DNA of 64,000 bases, taken from positions 1,550,001 to 1,614,000 of the forward strand of contig NZ_JBEPSJ010000001.1 of the NCBI RefSeq assembly GCF_040548875.1, written 5' to 3'. Positions 25,480-32,618 of this stretch are shown here, piece after piece. The first letter of the stretch is position 1. The number at the start of each line of letters is the position of its first letter. The notes below the pieces were generated by a model. That model had not been told where the DNA came from. It did no database searches and was given only the letters and a program-made list of their open reading frames with translations. Both the position numbers and the translations under genes were made by a program. Source of the stretch: Conyzicola nivalis_A (GTDB lineage: Bacteria; Actinomycetota; Actinomycetes; Actinomycetales; Microbacteriaceae).

Positions 25480-26442
25480 CTAGACGAAGATGAGGTACAG
25501 CACGTAGGCGGCGACGGCCGACGGGAGGATCGAGTCCAGCCGGTCGAGGAAGCCGCCGTGGCCCGGGAGCCAGGTGCTGATGTCTTTGATTCCGAGGTCG
25601 CGTTTGATGAGGGATTCGGCGAGATCGCCCATGGTCGCGGTGAAGACCATGACCGAGCCGAGGATGAGACCCACCCACCACGGCTGCTGCAGCATGAAGA
25701 CGGCGAGCAGAACGCCCGCGATGAGGGCGGCCGCGGCCGAGCCGGCGAACCCTTCCCAGGTCTTCTTGGGGCTGATCAGCGGGGCCATGAGGTGCTTGCC
25801 GAAGTTGACGCCTGAGGCGTAGGCGCCGACATCGACGGAGACGACGACGATGAGCGAGGCGAGGGTCCACCACTGTCCGCCGGGCTGGGCGGTGAGCAGG
25901 ATGGTGAACGCGCCGAGGAACACAACGTACGACTGCACGAACGCGCCGGCCGCGATGTCCTTCCAGAAGTCTGCGGCAGAGACGCGCAGCTTCGGGGAGA
26001 CGAGTTCGGCCAGGCGCCAGAGGGAGACGAGGAGGATGCCGCCGAGAGTCGCGAGCCAGTGCCCGGTCGCCAGCCCGTAGAACGAGGCCGGCACGATGGC
26101 GACCGAGGCGATGACCGTGGGGATGCGCGGCACGTCGCGGCCGGCGAAGCGCAGGGCGCTCGCCAGTTCGAACGACGTGAAGATGAGCAGCACGGCGCCG
26201 AACACCATGAACAGCTCTTTGGCGAAGATGAGACTGACCAGCAGCGACCCGCCGAGGGCTAGGCCGATGAGGATCGCCGAGAGGAGGTTGCGGCCGCTGC
26301 GCGCGTTGATCTTGTCGTTCGTGGCGCGCACCTGCGCCTCGATGTCGGCGACCGTCGATTCGAAGTCGGCACGCGTGTGCGACTGCTTCTTCGGTTTCCC
26401 CTTACTCGGGCGGTTCTCGGGACCGCCAACCGCATCCGACAT
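25480..26442 (-). CDS. cdsA: Phosphatidate cytidylyltransferase CdsA
   Basis: A 320-residue membrane enzyme that makes CDP-diacylglycerol from phosphatidate and CTP. The first about 60 residues are a polar cytoplasmic extension, then about eight membrane helices follow. The C-terminal signature of the family is clear: GDLAESLIKRDLGIKD, then GHGGFLDRLDS. The ATG at 26442 directly abuts the frr stop (TAG-ATG), so the two are translationally linked as in other actinobacteria. Confidence 0.95.
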   Translation of the reverse strand: MSDAVGGPENRPSKGKPKKQSHTRADFESTVADIEAQVRATNDKINARSGRNLLSAILIGLALGGSLLVSLIFAKELFMVFGAVLLIFTSFELASALRFAGRDVPRIPTVIASVAIVPASFYGLATGHWLATLGGILLVSLWRLAELVSPKLRVSAADFWKDIAAGAFVQSYVVFLGAFTILLTAQPGGQWWTLASLIVVVSVDVGAYASGVNFGKHLMAPLISPKKTWEGFAGSAAAALIAGVLLAVFMLQQPWWVGLILGSVMVFTATMGDLAESLIKRDLGIKDISTWLPGHGGFLDRLDSILPSAVAAYVLYLIFV

Positions 26443-26994
26443 CTATACCTCGAGAAGCTCTGCTTCTTTGCGCTTGAGTGCGTCGTCGATGGCGTCCACG
26501 TGGGTCTTGGTGGTCGCTTCGAGGTCTTTCTCAGCGCGGGCGATCTCGTCTTCTCCGACCTCCTTGAGGGCGTCGAGGTCGTCCTTCGCCTTGCGGCGGA
26601 TGTTGCGGATGGCGACCTTGGCCCGCTCGGCCTTGTCCCGCACGATCTTCACGAACTCCTTGCGACGGTCTTGCGTCAGCTCGGGCAGCGTGACGCGCAC
26701 GATCTCGCCGTCGTTGCCGACGTTGGCGCCGAGATTCGGGGCGGCGACGATGGCCTTCTCGATCTCCTTGAGCGCGGACTTGTCGAAGGGCGTCACGATG
26801 AGCGTGCGCGCCTCGGGGTTGTTCAACGAGGCGAGCTGGCCCAGAGGAGTCGGGCTTCCGTAGTAGTCGACGAGGATCTTCTGGAACATGAGCGGGTTCG
26901 CACGCCCGGTTCGAACCGTGGCAAAGTCGTCTTTCGCTACTTCGACGGCTTTCGCCATCTTGTCTTTGGTGTCGGCCAGTACGTCGCTAATCAC
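26443..26994 (-). CDS. frr: Ribosome recycling factor
   Basis: A 183-residue RRF, which with EF-G splits post-termination ribosomes. It shows the family landmarks: VRTGRANPLMFQKILVDYYG near residues 28-47, a TPFDKSAL segment, and the C-terminal helix DLDALKEVGEDEIARAEKDLE. It starts with a GTG at 26994 behind AAGGAGC. Usually it follows pyrH directly; here a DMT exporter lies between. Confidence 0.96.
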   Translation of the reverse strand: MISDVLADTKDKMAKAVEVAKDDFATVRTGRANPLMFQKILVDYYGSPTPLGQLASLNNPEARTLIVTPFDKSALKEIEKAIVAAPNLGANVGNDGEIVRVTLPELTQDRRKEFVKIVRDKAERAKVAIRNIRRKAKDDLDALKEVGEDEIARAEKDLEATTKTHVDAIDDALKRKEAELLEV

Positions 26995-27027
26995 GAGAGC
27001 TCCTTAGTGTCTAGTGGAGTTTACCGG

Positions 27028-27885
27028 CTAACCAACCGTGAGCACCCCGACACCCAGAAGCACGATGGATGCGCCCACGAGTCTCTGCACCGGATGCGGC
27101 TCGCGAAACCACAGCCACCCGGCCAGCCCGACGAGGACAACGCTCACCTCGCGGGCGGGCGCCACGACCGAGACCGACGCGAGCTGCACCGCCAGCAGCA
27201 CGAGGATGTAGGCCAGCGGGGCGAGCACACCGACCACGGGGATGGCGACCCGGTGGGCCAGTGCGGTCGCCACGAGCTGCCGGTCGCGCAGCGCCCACGG
27301 CGCGAGCAACGCGACCTGCACGAGCAGGCTGCCCCAGTAGAGTCCCACGACGGGAAGCTCTCCCGTCGTGACCGCGGTCGCATCCCACAGCGTGTACACG
27401 GCGATGACGACGCCGATGCCGAGCCCGTAGAGCACGCCGGCCCGGCGGTCGCCCCCGGTCGAACGGCCGGCGGCCAGCCCGATCACCACGACGCCGGTCA
27501 CGATGACGACGGCGCCGAGCAGCACCGGCCAGCCGGGCCGCTCCCCCAACAGCAGCACCGCGAGGGCCACGGAGAGCAGCGGCCCCGTGCCGCGGGCCAG
27601 CGGGTACACCACCGACACGTCGCCCGCACGGTACCCGCGCTGCAGCAGCAGGAAGTAGCCCACCTGCAGAGCGCCGCTGCCGAGCGCGAAGCCCGCCCAT
27701 CGCGAGAGGTCGACGCCGGTCGAGACGAGCGACACCACGCCGAACGGGGCGAAGACCACGGCGCCGAGCACGAACGTGAGCCAGAGGAAACCGGGACCGC
27801 TGGTGCCGGCCCGCTTGATGGTGACATTCCACGCGGCGTGGGCGAGCGCACCGGCCGCGACCAGCGAGAGCACGAGCGGTGTCAT
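27028..27885 (-). CDS. EamA/DMT-family exporter
   Basis: A 285-residue membrane protein of ten predicted helices in two EamA repeats; each repeat opens like a drug/metabolite transporter (AAWNVTIKRAG near residue 20, then IAVYTLWDATAV in the second half). The substrate is not deducible. It is inserted between pyrH (21 bp upstream) and frr (33 bp downstream), two genes normally adjacent, and appears cotranscribed with them. Confidence 0.88.
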   Translation of the reverse strand: MTPLVLSLVAAGALAHAAWNVTIKRAGTSGPGFLWLTFVLGAVVFAPFGVVSLVSTGVDLSRWAGFALGSGALQVGYFLLLQRGYRAGDVSVVYPLARGTGPLLSVALAVLLLGERPGWPVLLGAVVIVTGVVVIGLAAGRSTGGDRRAGVLYGLGIGVVIAVYTLWDATAVTTGELPVVGLYWGSLLVQVALLAPWALRDRQLVATALAHRVAIPVVGVLAPLAYILVLLAVQLASVSVVAPAREVSVVLVGLAGWLWFREPHPVQRLVGASIVLLGVGVLTVG

Positions 27886-27906
27886 CCGTGCCTCGCCGGC
27901 CGGTCG

Positions 27907-28620
27907 CTACTTGGAGACGAGGGTTCCGATGCGGTCGCCTCGGATCGCCTTGGTCAGGTTGCCCGCCGGGGCCATGCCGAACACGACCATCGGCATCGCG
28001 TTGTCCATGCAGAGGCTGAACGCGGTCGAGTCGACGACCTTGAGGCCCTGCACGAGCGCCTCCTGGTAGGTGATCTCGTCGATCTTCGTCGCTGACGGGT
28101 CGATTCGGGGGTCGCCCGTGTAGACGCCGTCGACGCCGTTCTTGGCGACCAGCACCACGTCGGCCCCGATCTCGAGCGCGCGCTGGGCGGACACGGTGTC
28201 GGTGGAGAAGTAGGGCAGTCCCGCCCCGGCGCCGAAGATGACCACGCGGCCCTTCTCCAGGTGACGCTCGGCGCGACGCGGGATGTACGGCTCTGCGACC
28301 TGCGTCATCGAGATGGCGGACTGCACCCTCGTGGCGGCGCCCGCCTGCTCGAGGAAGTCCTGCAGCGCGAGCGCGTTCATGACGGTTCCGAGCATTCCCA
28401 TGTAGTCGGCGCGGCCACGGTCCATGCCGCGCTGGCTGAGCTCGGCGCCGCGGAAGAAGTTGCCTCCGCCGACGACGATGGCGATCTCCGCATCAGCGGA
28501 TGCTTCGGCGATCTCCTTCGCGAGGCCGGAGACCACGTCGGGGTTGACACCCAGGGATCCTCCGCCGAAGGCTTCGCCGGACAGTTTGAGTAGAACCCGG
28601 CGTTTGCGCGCGATCGTCAT
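27907..28620 (-). CDS. pyrH: Uridylate kinase PyrH
   Basis: A 237-residue bacterial UMP kinase forming UDP. The ATG at 28620 gives MTIARKRRVLLKLSGEAFGG, the standard N-terminus; the frame stays open upstream over the terminator and tsf but that part is not coding. Family motifs: GGGNFFRG, DYMGMLGTVMNALALQ, and the UMP/GTP-site segment VVLVAKNGVDGVYTGDPR. Upstream there is a strong terminator after tsf, so pyrH needs its own promoter in 28621-28663 or read-through. Confidence 0.96.
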   Translation of the reverse strand: MTIARKRRVLLKLSGEAFGGGSLGVNPDVVSGLAKEIAEASADAEIAIVVGGGNFFRGAELSQRGMDRGRADYMGMLGTVMNALALQDFLEQAGAATRVQSAISMTQVAEPYIPRRAERHLEKGRVVIFGAGAGLPYFSTDTVSAQRALEIGADVVLVAKNGVDGVYTGDPRIDPSATKIDEITYQEALVQGLKVVDSTAFSLCMDNAMPMVVFGMAPAGNLTKAIRGDRIGTLVSK

Positions 28621-28663
28621 GACAGCTCCTTTATGTGGTTTACAGGCTAGGGGTTTGGGGCAC

Positions 28664-28703
28664 AAAAACGGGGTTCGAGACGTTTGTCTCGAACCCCGTT
28701 TTT
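28664..28703 (-). terminator. Intrinsic terminator after tsf
   Basis: A perfect 18-bp stem: AAAAACGGGGTTCGAGAC (28664-28681) pairs with its complement at 28686-28703 around the loop GTTT. T5 ends the hairpin on both strands, so it could work in both directions. It lies 9 bp after the tsf stop and ends the rpsB-tsf transcript. Confidence 0.92.
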
Positions 28704-28712
28704 CATGGCGTG

Positions 28713-29540
28713 TTAGGCGCCGACCTTGAAGCGAGCGAATCCGCTCACCGTGAGTCCGGCATCCGACAGGACCTTGCCGACGGACAGCTTGTTGTCCTTG
28801 GCGTAGTCCTGGTCGAGCAGGGAGACCTGCTTGAAGAACGCGGAGACGCGGCCCTCGATGATCTTCGGAAGGGCGGCCTCCGGCTTGCCCTCGCCGCGGC
28901 TGATCTCCTCGACGATGCGACGCTCGTTCTCGACCGTCTCGGCCGGGACGTCTTCGCGCGTGAGGTACTGCGGGTCTGCGAAGGAGATGTGCTGAGCGAC
29001 GCTGCGAGCGGTCTCTGCGTCGTCTCCCGCGTAGCCGACGACAACGCCGACCTGCGGGGGCAGGTCCTTGTTGGTGCGGTGCAGGTACACGGCGAACTTC
29101 TCGCCGGTGACGACCGCGACGCGACGCAGTTCGATCTTCTCGCCGAGGATGGCGGCTTCGCCACCGATCAGGTCGGCGACCGTTCCGCCGTCGGCGGGGG
29201 CCGCGAGGGCCGCCTCGACGTCGGTGGCACCCGAGGCCGCTACGGCCTCGATGACCTTGTCGCCGAGCGCGACGAACTTGTCGCTCTTCGCGACGAAGTC
29301 GGTCTCGCACGCGAGCTCGATGATGGTCGTGGAACCAGCACCCTCCTTCGCGGCGACGAGGCCTTCGCTCGTCGAACGGTCGGAGCGCTTTGCGTTGCTC
29401 TTGGCACCCTTGAGACGCAGGAGCTCGGTGGCCTTCTCGAGGTCACCGCCCGCCTCAACGAGGGCGTTCTTGCTGTCGACCATGCCGGTGCCGAGGCGCT
29501 CGCGCAGGGTCTTGAGGTCTGCGAGGCTGAAATCTGCCAT
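28713..29540 (-). CDS. tsf: Elongation factor Ts
   Basis: A 275-residue EF-Ts, the nucleotide-exchange factor for EF-Tu. The N-terminal UBA-like domain (FSLADLKTLRERLGTGMVDS) and the conserved T-D-F-V core motif (ACETDFVAKSD, about residues 78-88) are both present. The length is normal. It lies 27 bp downstream of rpsB in the classical order and ends at a strong intrinsic terminator. Confidence 0.97.
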   Translation of the reverse strand: MADFSLADLKTLRERLGTGMVDSKNALVEAGGDLEKATELLRLKGAKSNAKRSDRSTSEGLVAAKEGAGSTTIIELACETDFVAKSDKFVALGDKVIEAVAASGATDVEAALAAPADGGTVADLIGGEAAILGEKIELRRVAVVTGEKFAVYLHRTNKDLPPQVGVVVGYAGDDAETARSVAQHISFADPQYLTREDVPAETVENERRIVEEISRGEGKPEAALPKIIEGRVSAFFKQVSLLDQDYAKDNKLSVGKVLSDAGLTVSGFARFKVGA

Positions 29541-29567
29541 CGTGTTTCCTTTGTTAGTGGGTGAGGA

Positions 29568-30599
29568 CTACTTCGAGGACTTCTTGGGAGCGGCGGGCTT
29601 CTTCTCGGCGGGAGTTGCCTCTGCCTCGATCTTGGCCTCGGTCTCGGCGTCGGACTCGACGACGTGCTCGGGAACGATGGTCGCGTCGGCGGCCTCTTCG
29701 TTCTTCGCGGCGACGGCGTCGGCGTCGTTCTCCTCGACGGGAACCTGGGCGGCTACGACCTCGGCGACAGCTGCCTCGTCCTTGGCGCCTGCGACGAGTC
29801 CGTCGACGGCCTCGATCTTCTCAGCCTCGGTGGCGGGGGTCTCCGACGCCTGGAGAAGCTCGGCTTCCCATGCGGCGAGGGGCTCGACGGCTTCGCCGTC
29901 TTCGGGCTTCTGGTGACGCTGCACGAGGCCCTCGGCCGCTGCGTCCGCGATGATGCGGGTCAGCAGTGCGACGGAACGGATCGCGTCGTCGTTGCCCGGG
30001 ATCGGGTACTGGACGTCGTCGGGGTCGCAGTTGGTGTCGAGGATCGCGATGACCGGGATACCGAGCTTGTGAGCCTCGTCGATCGCGAGGTGCTCCTTCT
30101 TGGTGTCGACGATCCAGATCGCGGAAGGCGTCTTCGTCAGGTTGCGGATACCACCGAGGCTCTTCTGGAGCTTGATGAGCTCACGCTTCTGGATGAGGAG
30201 TTCCTTCTTCGTGTACCCGCGCGTGGTGTCGTCGAAGTCGACCTCCTCGAGCTCCTTCATGCGCGCAAGGCGCTTGGAGACCGTCTGGAAGTTGGTGAGG
30301 AGTCCACCGAGCCAGCGCTGGTTGACGTACGGCTGGCCGACGCGCAGAGCCTGCTCGGCGATGGAGCCCTGAGCCTGCTTCTTGGTTCCGACGAAGAGGA
30401 TGGTGCCGCCGTGGGCGACGGTGTCCTTGACGTAGTCGTAGGTCTTGTCGATGAAGGCGAGCGACTGCTGGAGGTCGATGATGTGGCTGCCCGAACGCTC
30501 GGTCAGGATGAAGCGCTTCATCTTCGGGTTCCAACGACGCGTCTGGTGTCCGAAGTGGACGCCGCTGTCGAGCAGCTGGCGGATTGTTACAACGGCCAT
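29568..30599 (-). CDS. rpsB: 30S ribosomal protein S2 with an acidic C-terminal extension
   Basis: 343 residues. The S2 core occupies residues 1 to about 230, including VVTIRQLLDSGVHFGHQTRRW and WLGGLLTNFQTVSKRL. It is followed by about 113 residues of acidic, Ala/Glu-rich, low-complexity sequence ending in KKPAAPKKSSK. Typical S2 is about 240-270 residues; long tails are known in actinobacteria, but this one is at the long end. The ATG at 30599 follows AAAAGGAG. It has a long structured leader (see 30600-30904). Confidence 0.96.
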   Translation of the reverse strand: MAVVTIRQLLDSGVHFGHQTRRWNPKMKRFILTERSGSHIIDLQQSLAFIDKTYDYVKDTVAHGGTILFVGTKKQAQGSIAEQALRVGQPYVNQRWLGGLLTNFQTVSKRLARMKELEEVDFDDTTRGYTKKELLIQKRELIKLQKSLGGIRNLTKTPSAIWIVDTKKEHLAIDEAHKLGIPVIAILDTNCDPDDVQYPIPGNDDAIRSVALLTRIIADAAAEGLVQRHQKPEDGEAVEPLAAWEAELLQASETPATEAEKIEAVDGLVAGAKDEAAVAEVVAAQVPVEENDADAVAAKNEEAADATIVPEHVVESDAETEAKIEAEATPAEKKPAAPKKSSK

Positions 30600-30904
30600 G
30601 GCCGTGCTCCTTTTCTGGCGCGCGGGTTTCTCACCGTCAACGCACCAACTCAGTTGTTATCGCGGCCGGTCGGCCACGAACCTGGTGCCCGGAGCTTCCC
30701 GGCACAGCGCTTTCGGGCGGTGACTGAGTGGGGAGCGTTCCTATCGCTGGGCGATAAGCGGGCACGCGTAGTCGCCGTGTTTGCACACGGCGCTCCAAGA
30801 ACTATAACACCGCTCCTGTCCCCCACACGTCGCGGGTGCCGGACTGATTCCGCCGATCTCGCGATAGAGACGGGCGCGGTACCGGCGTTCGTCAGGGTGG
30901 ACGG
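30600..30904 (-). promoter_or_regulatory. rpsB promoter and structured 5' leader
   Basis: This 305-bp gap between the divergent rpsB and M23 genes holds an extended -10 on the minus strand (TGT-TATAGT, hexamer at 30801-30806) predicting a start near 30794. A perfect stem-loop (CGCCGTGT at 30773-30780, loop TTGC, ACACGGCG at 30785-30792) would then form the extreme 5' end of a leader of about 195 nt. A second short stem, TATCGC/GCGATA, lies at 30742-30756. Ribosomal protein leaders often bind their own product, so this could be an S2 autoregulatory site; that is inference. Confidence 0.5.
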
Positions 30905-31391
30905 ATGCGACGCAGCCTGGCCCTTCTCCTCGTCACTCTCGCGGTGCTGCCGGGCGCCCGTCCCGTCGAGGCCGGAGACTGGGCGTGGCCTGTCCCGGCC
31001 CCGCACCCGATCGTGCGCCCGTTCGTCGCGCCCGAGACTCGGTACTCGGCGGGGCACCGCGGCATCGACGTCGCGACGGAAGGCCCGCGCGTCTTCGCCC
31101 CTGCCGCGGGCATCGTCCACTTCTCGGGCGTCGTCGTCGACCGCCCCGTACTGTCAATCCGGCACCCCGGCGGGCTGATCTCCAGCTTCGAGCCCGTCGA
31201 CTCGCCGCTGGCTGCGGGAACCGCGGTCGGTCGCGGCGACGTCGTCGGCACCCTGCTGCCGGGGCACTGCTCCGTTCTCTGCCTGCACTTCGGCGTGCGG
31301 CTCGATGGGGAGTACGTCTCGCCGCTCCTGTACCTCGGCGGGATCCCGCGCTCGGTGCTGCTGCCCACGCGCGCGATCGCGCGGCGGCGCG
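30905..31391 (+). CDS. Secreted M23 (LytM-type) peptidase; 3' end unclear
   Basis: Signal peptide MRRSLALLLVTLAVLPGARPV, then an M23 zinc-metallopeptidase domain with the ligand motifs GHRGIDVA (H and D) and CLHFGVR (the terminal H of HxH is the only one kept before Phe). It would cut or bind peptidoglycan. The domain's usual ending (LLYLGGIPRSVLLP) is reached at about base 31380, but no stop follows. The frame stays open to 32713, antisense across the entire xerC gene, giving a 602-residue reading that is very unlikely to be real. The end given here marks the domain end only. A lost stop, a frameshift or an assembly error are all possible. Confidence 0.7.
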
Positions 31392-31618
31392 GCGCGCTCT
31401 CGTCGAACCGGGGCCCGGCGGTGCGGTCGCGCCTCACGAGCGGCTGCACCTTCGATCACCGCCGGCCGCGGAAATCCCTCGGTGATCTGCCGAGCCCGAG
31501 CTCCGGAGGATCGGATGGCTCGATGATCGCGCACCCGGGCTCGCCGGGCTCGTTGTTCGCCCAACCCGGGCTCGCCGCAGCGGGGCGACAAAGGGTCAAG
31601 CGCGCGAGCAAGCGATGG

Positions 31619-32593
31619 TCAGGCGCGGGGGTGGGCCAGGGCGTAGCTCTCTCTGAGCCGCTGGGTCGACACGTGCGTGTAGATCTGGGTGGTGCCCAGG
31701 CTCGCGTGCCCGAGCATCTCCTGCACGGCGCGCAGGTCGGCCCCGCCGTCGAGCAGGTGAGTGGCGGCCGTGTGTCGCAGGGCATGCGGTCCGGCGGGTC
31801 CGCCGCCGGGAACCCCGTCGAGCAGGTCGGCGACGAGCCGGTAGACGGCACGTGTGCCGACCCGCCCGCCGCGCGAGCCGAGGAAGAGAGCCGTCGTGGC
31901 TGGCTTCGTCGTGGCTGGCTTCGTCGCGCCGGTCGACGTTTCGGCCGCCTGGCTCGCGCCGTGCGAGTTCGCCGTCGGCGCGGCCACCGAGTCCCGCGCC
32001 TCGAGCCAGTCGGCCAGGGCGGTCCCCGCGGGCACCCCGAACGGCACGACCCGCTCTTTCGAGCCCTTGCCGATCACGCGAGCCGTGAGCCGCCCGAGGT
32101 CGACGTCGCGCACATCCAGGCCGGTGAGCTCGCTCACTCGCAGGGCGGAGGCGTAGAGCAGCTCGACCATGGCGAGGTCGCGCCTCGCGAGGGGGTCTCC
32201 GGTGGCTGCGCGGGCACCGAGCCCTGCCAGGATGGCGTCCATCTGGTCGCGGGTGAGCACGCGAGGGAGGTGCTTGTCGGGTCGTGGCGCGCGGAGGCGG
32301 GCCGCGGCATCCGTCGGCGTCTCCCCCGTGCGGGCCAGCCAGGATGTCAGCGCGCGGGCCGTGGCCGAGCGGCGGGCCAGAGTCGCCTTGGCGAGTCCGG
32401 CGGTGGACGCCCGCCACAGCCAGCCGCGCAGCAGCTCGAGGTCGATGTCGCTCGACGAGGTCGCGCCTGCCTCCTCCGCGAAACGGAGGAGGTCGGCGAG
32501 ATCCGACCGGTACGAGCGCACAGTGTGCTCGCTGAAACCCCGCTCCGCGCTCAGGTAGAGCGTGAAGTCGTCGAGCATCCGGTCGAGTTGCAT
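31619..32593 (-). CDS. xerC: Tyrosine recombinase XerC
   Basis: A 324-residue site-specific recombinase that resolves chromosome dimers at dif. The SAM-like DNA-binding domain is in residues 1-90 and the catalytic domain follows. Catalytic residues are all present: Arg in ASALRVSEL, Lys in GKGSKERVVPF, HxxR in HALRHTAATHLLD, His in LGHASLGTT, and the nucleophile Tyr in QIYTHVS. An insertion of about 30 residues, Ala/Thr-rich with TKPATTKPATT, separates LADWLEARD from ALFLGSRGG; it is absent from ordinary XerC. Gene position (dprA ... xerC ... rpsB) is the usual actinobacterial one, so it is a housekeeping Xer and not a phage integrase. Confidence 0.92.
   Translation of the reverse strand: MQLDRMLDDFTLYLSAERGFSEHTVRSYRSDLADLLRFAEEAGATSSSDIDLELLRGWLWRASTAGLAKATLARRSATARALTSWLARTGETPTDAAARLRAPRPDKHLPRVLTRDQMDAILAGLGARAATGDPLARRDLAMVELLYASALRVSELTGLDVRDVDLGRLTARVIGKGSKERVVPFGVPAGTALADWLEARDSVAAPTANSHGASQAAETSTGATKPATTKPATTALFLGSRGGRVGTRAVYRLVADLLDGVPGGGPAGPHALRHTAATHLLDGGADLRAVQEMLGHASLGTTQIYTHVSTQRLRESYALAHPRA
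31895..31924. repeat. 15-bp in-frame tandem repeat in xerC
   Basis: Two copies of GTGGCTGGCTTCGTC (31895-31909 and 31910-31924). On the minus strand they encode the TKPAT repeat in the low-complexity insertion of XerC. Confidence 0.85.
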
Positions 32594-32618
32594 GTGACCA
32601 TCGTGCCCCGCCGGCCGA

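Noticed and set aside
31619..32593. Tyrosine recombinase as sign of an integrated phage or island
   Set aside because: Its neighbours (M23, rpsB, tsf on one side; dprA group further on) are the usual context of chromosomal xerC, and no phage genes or att repeats flank it.
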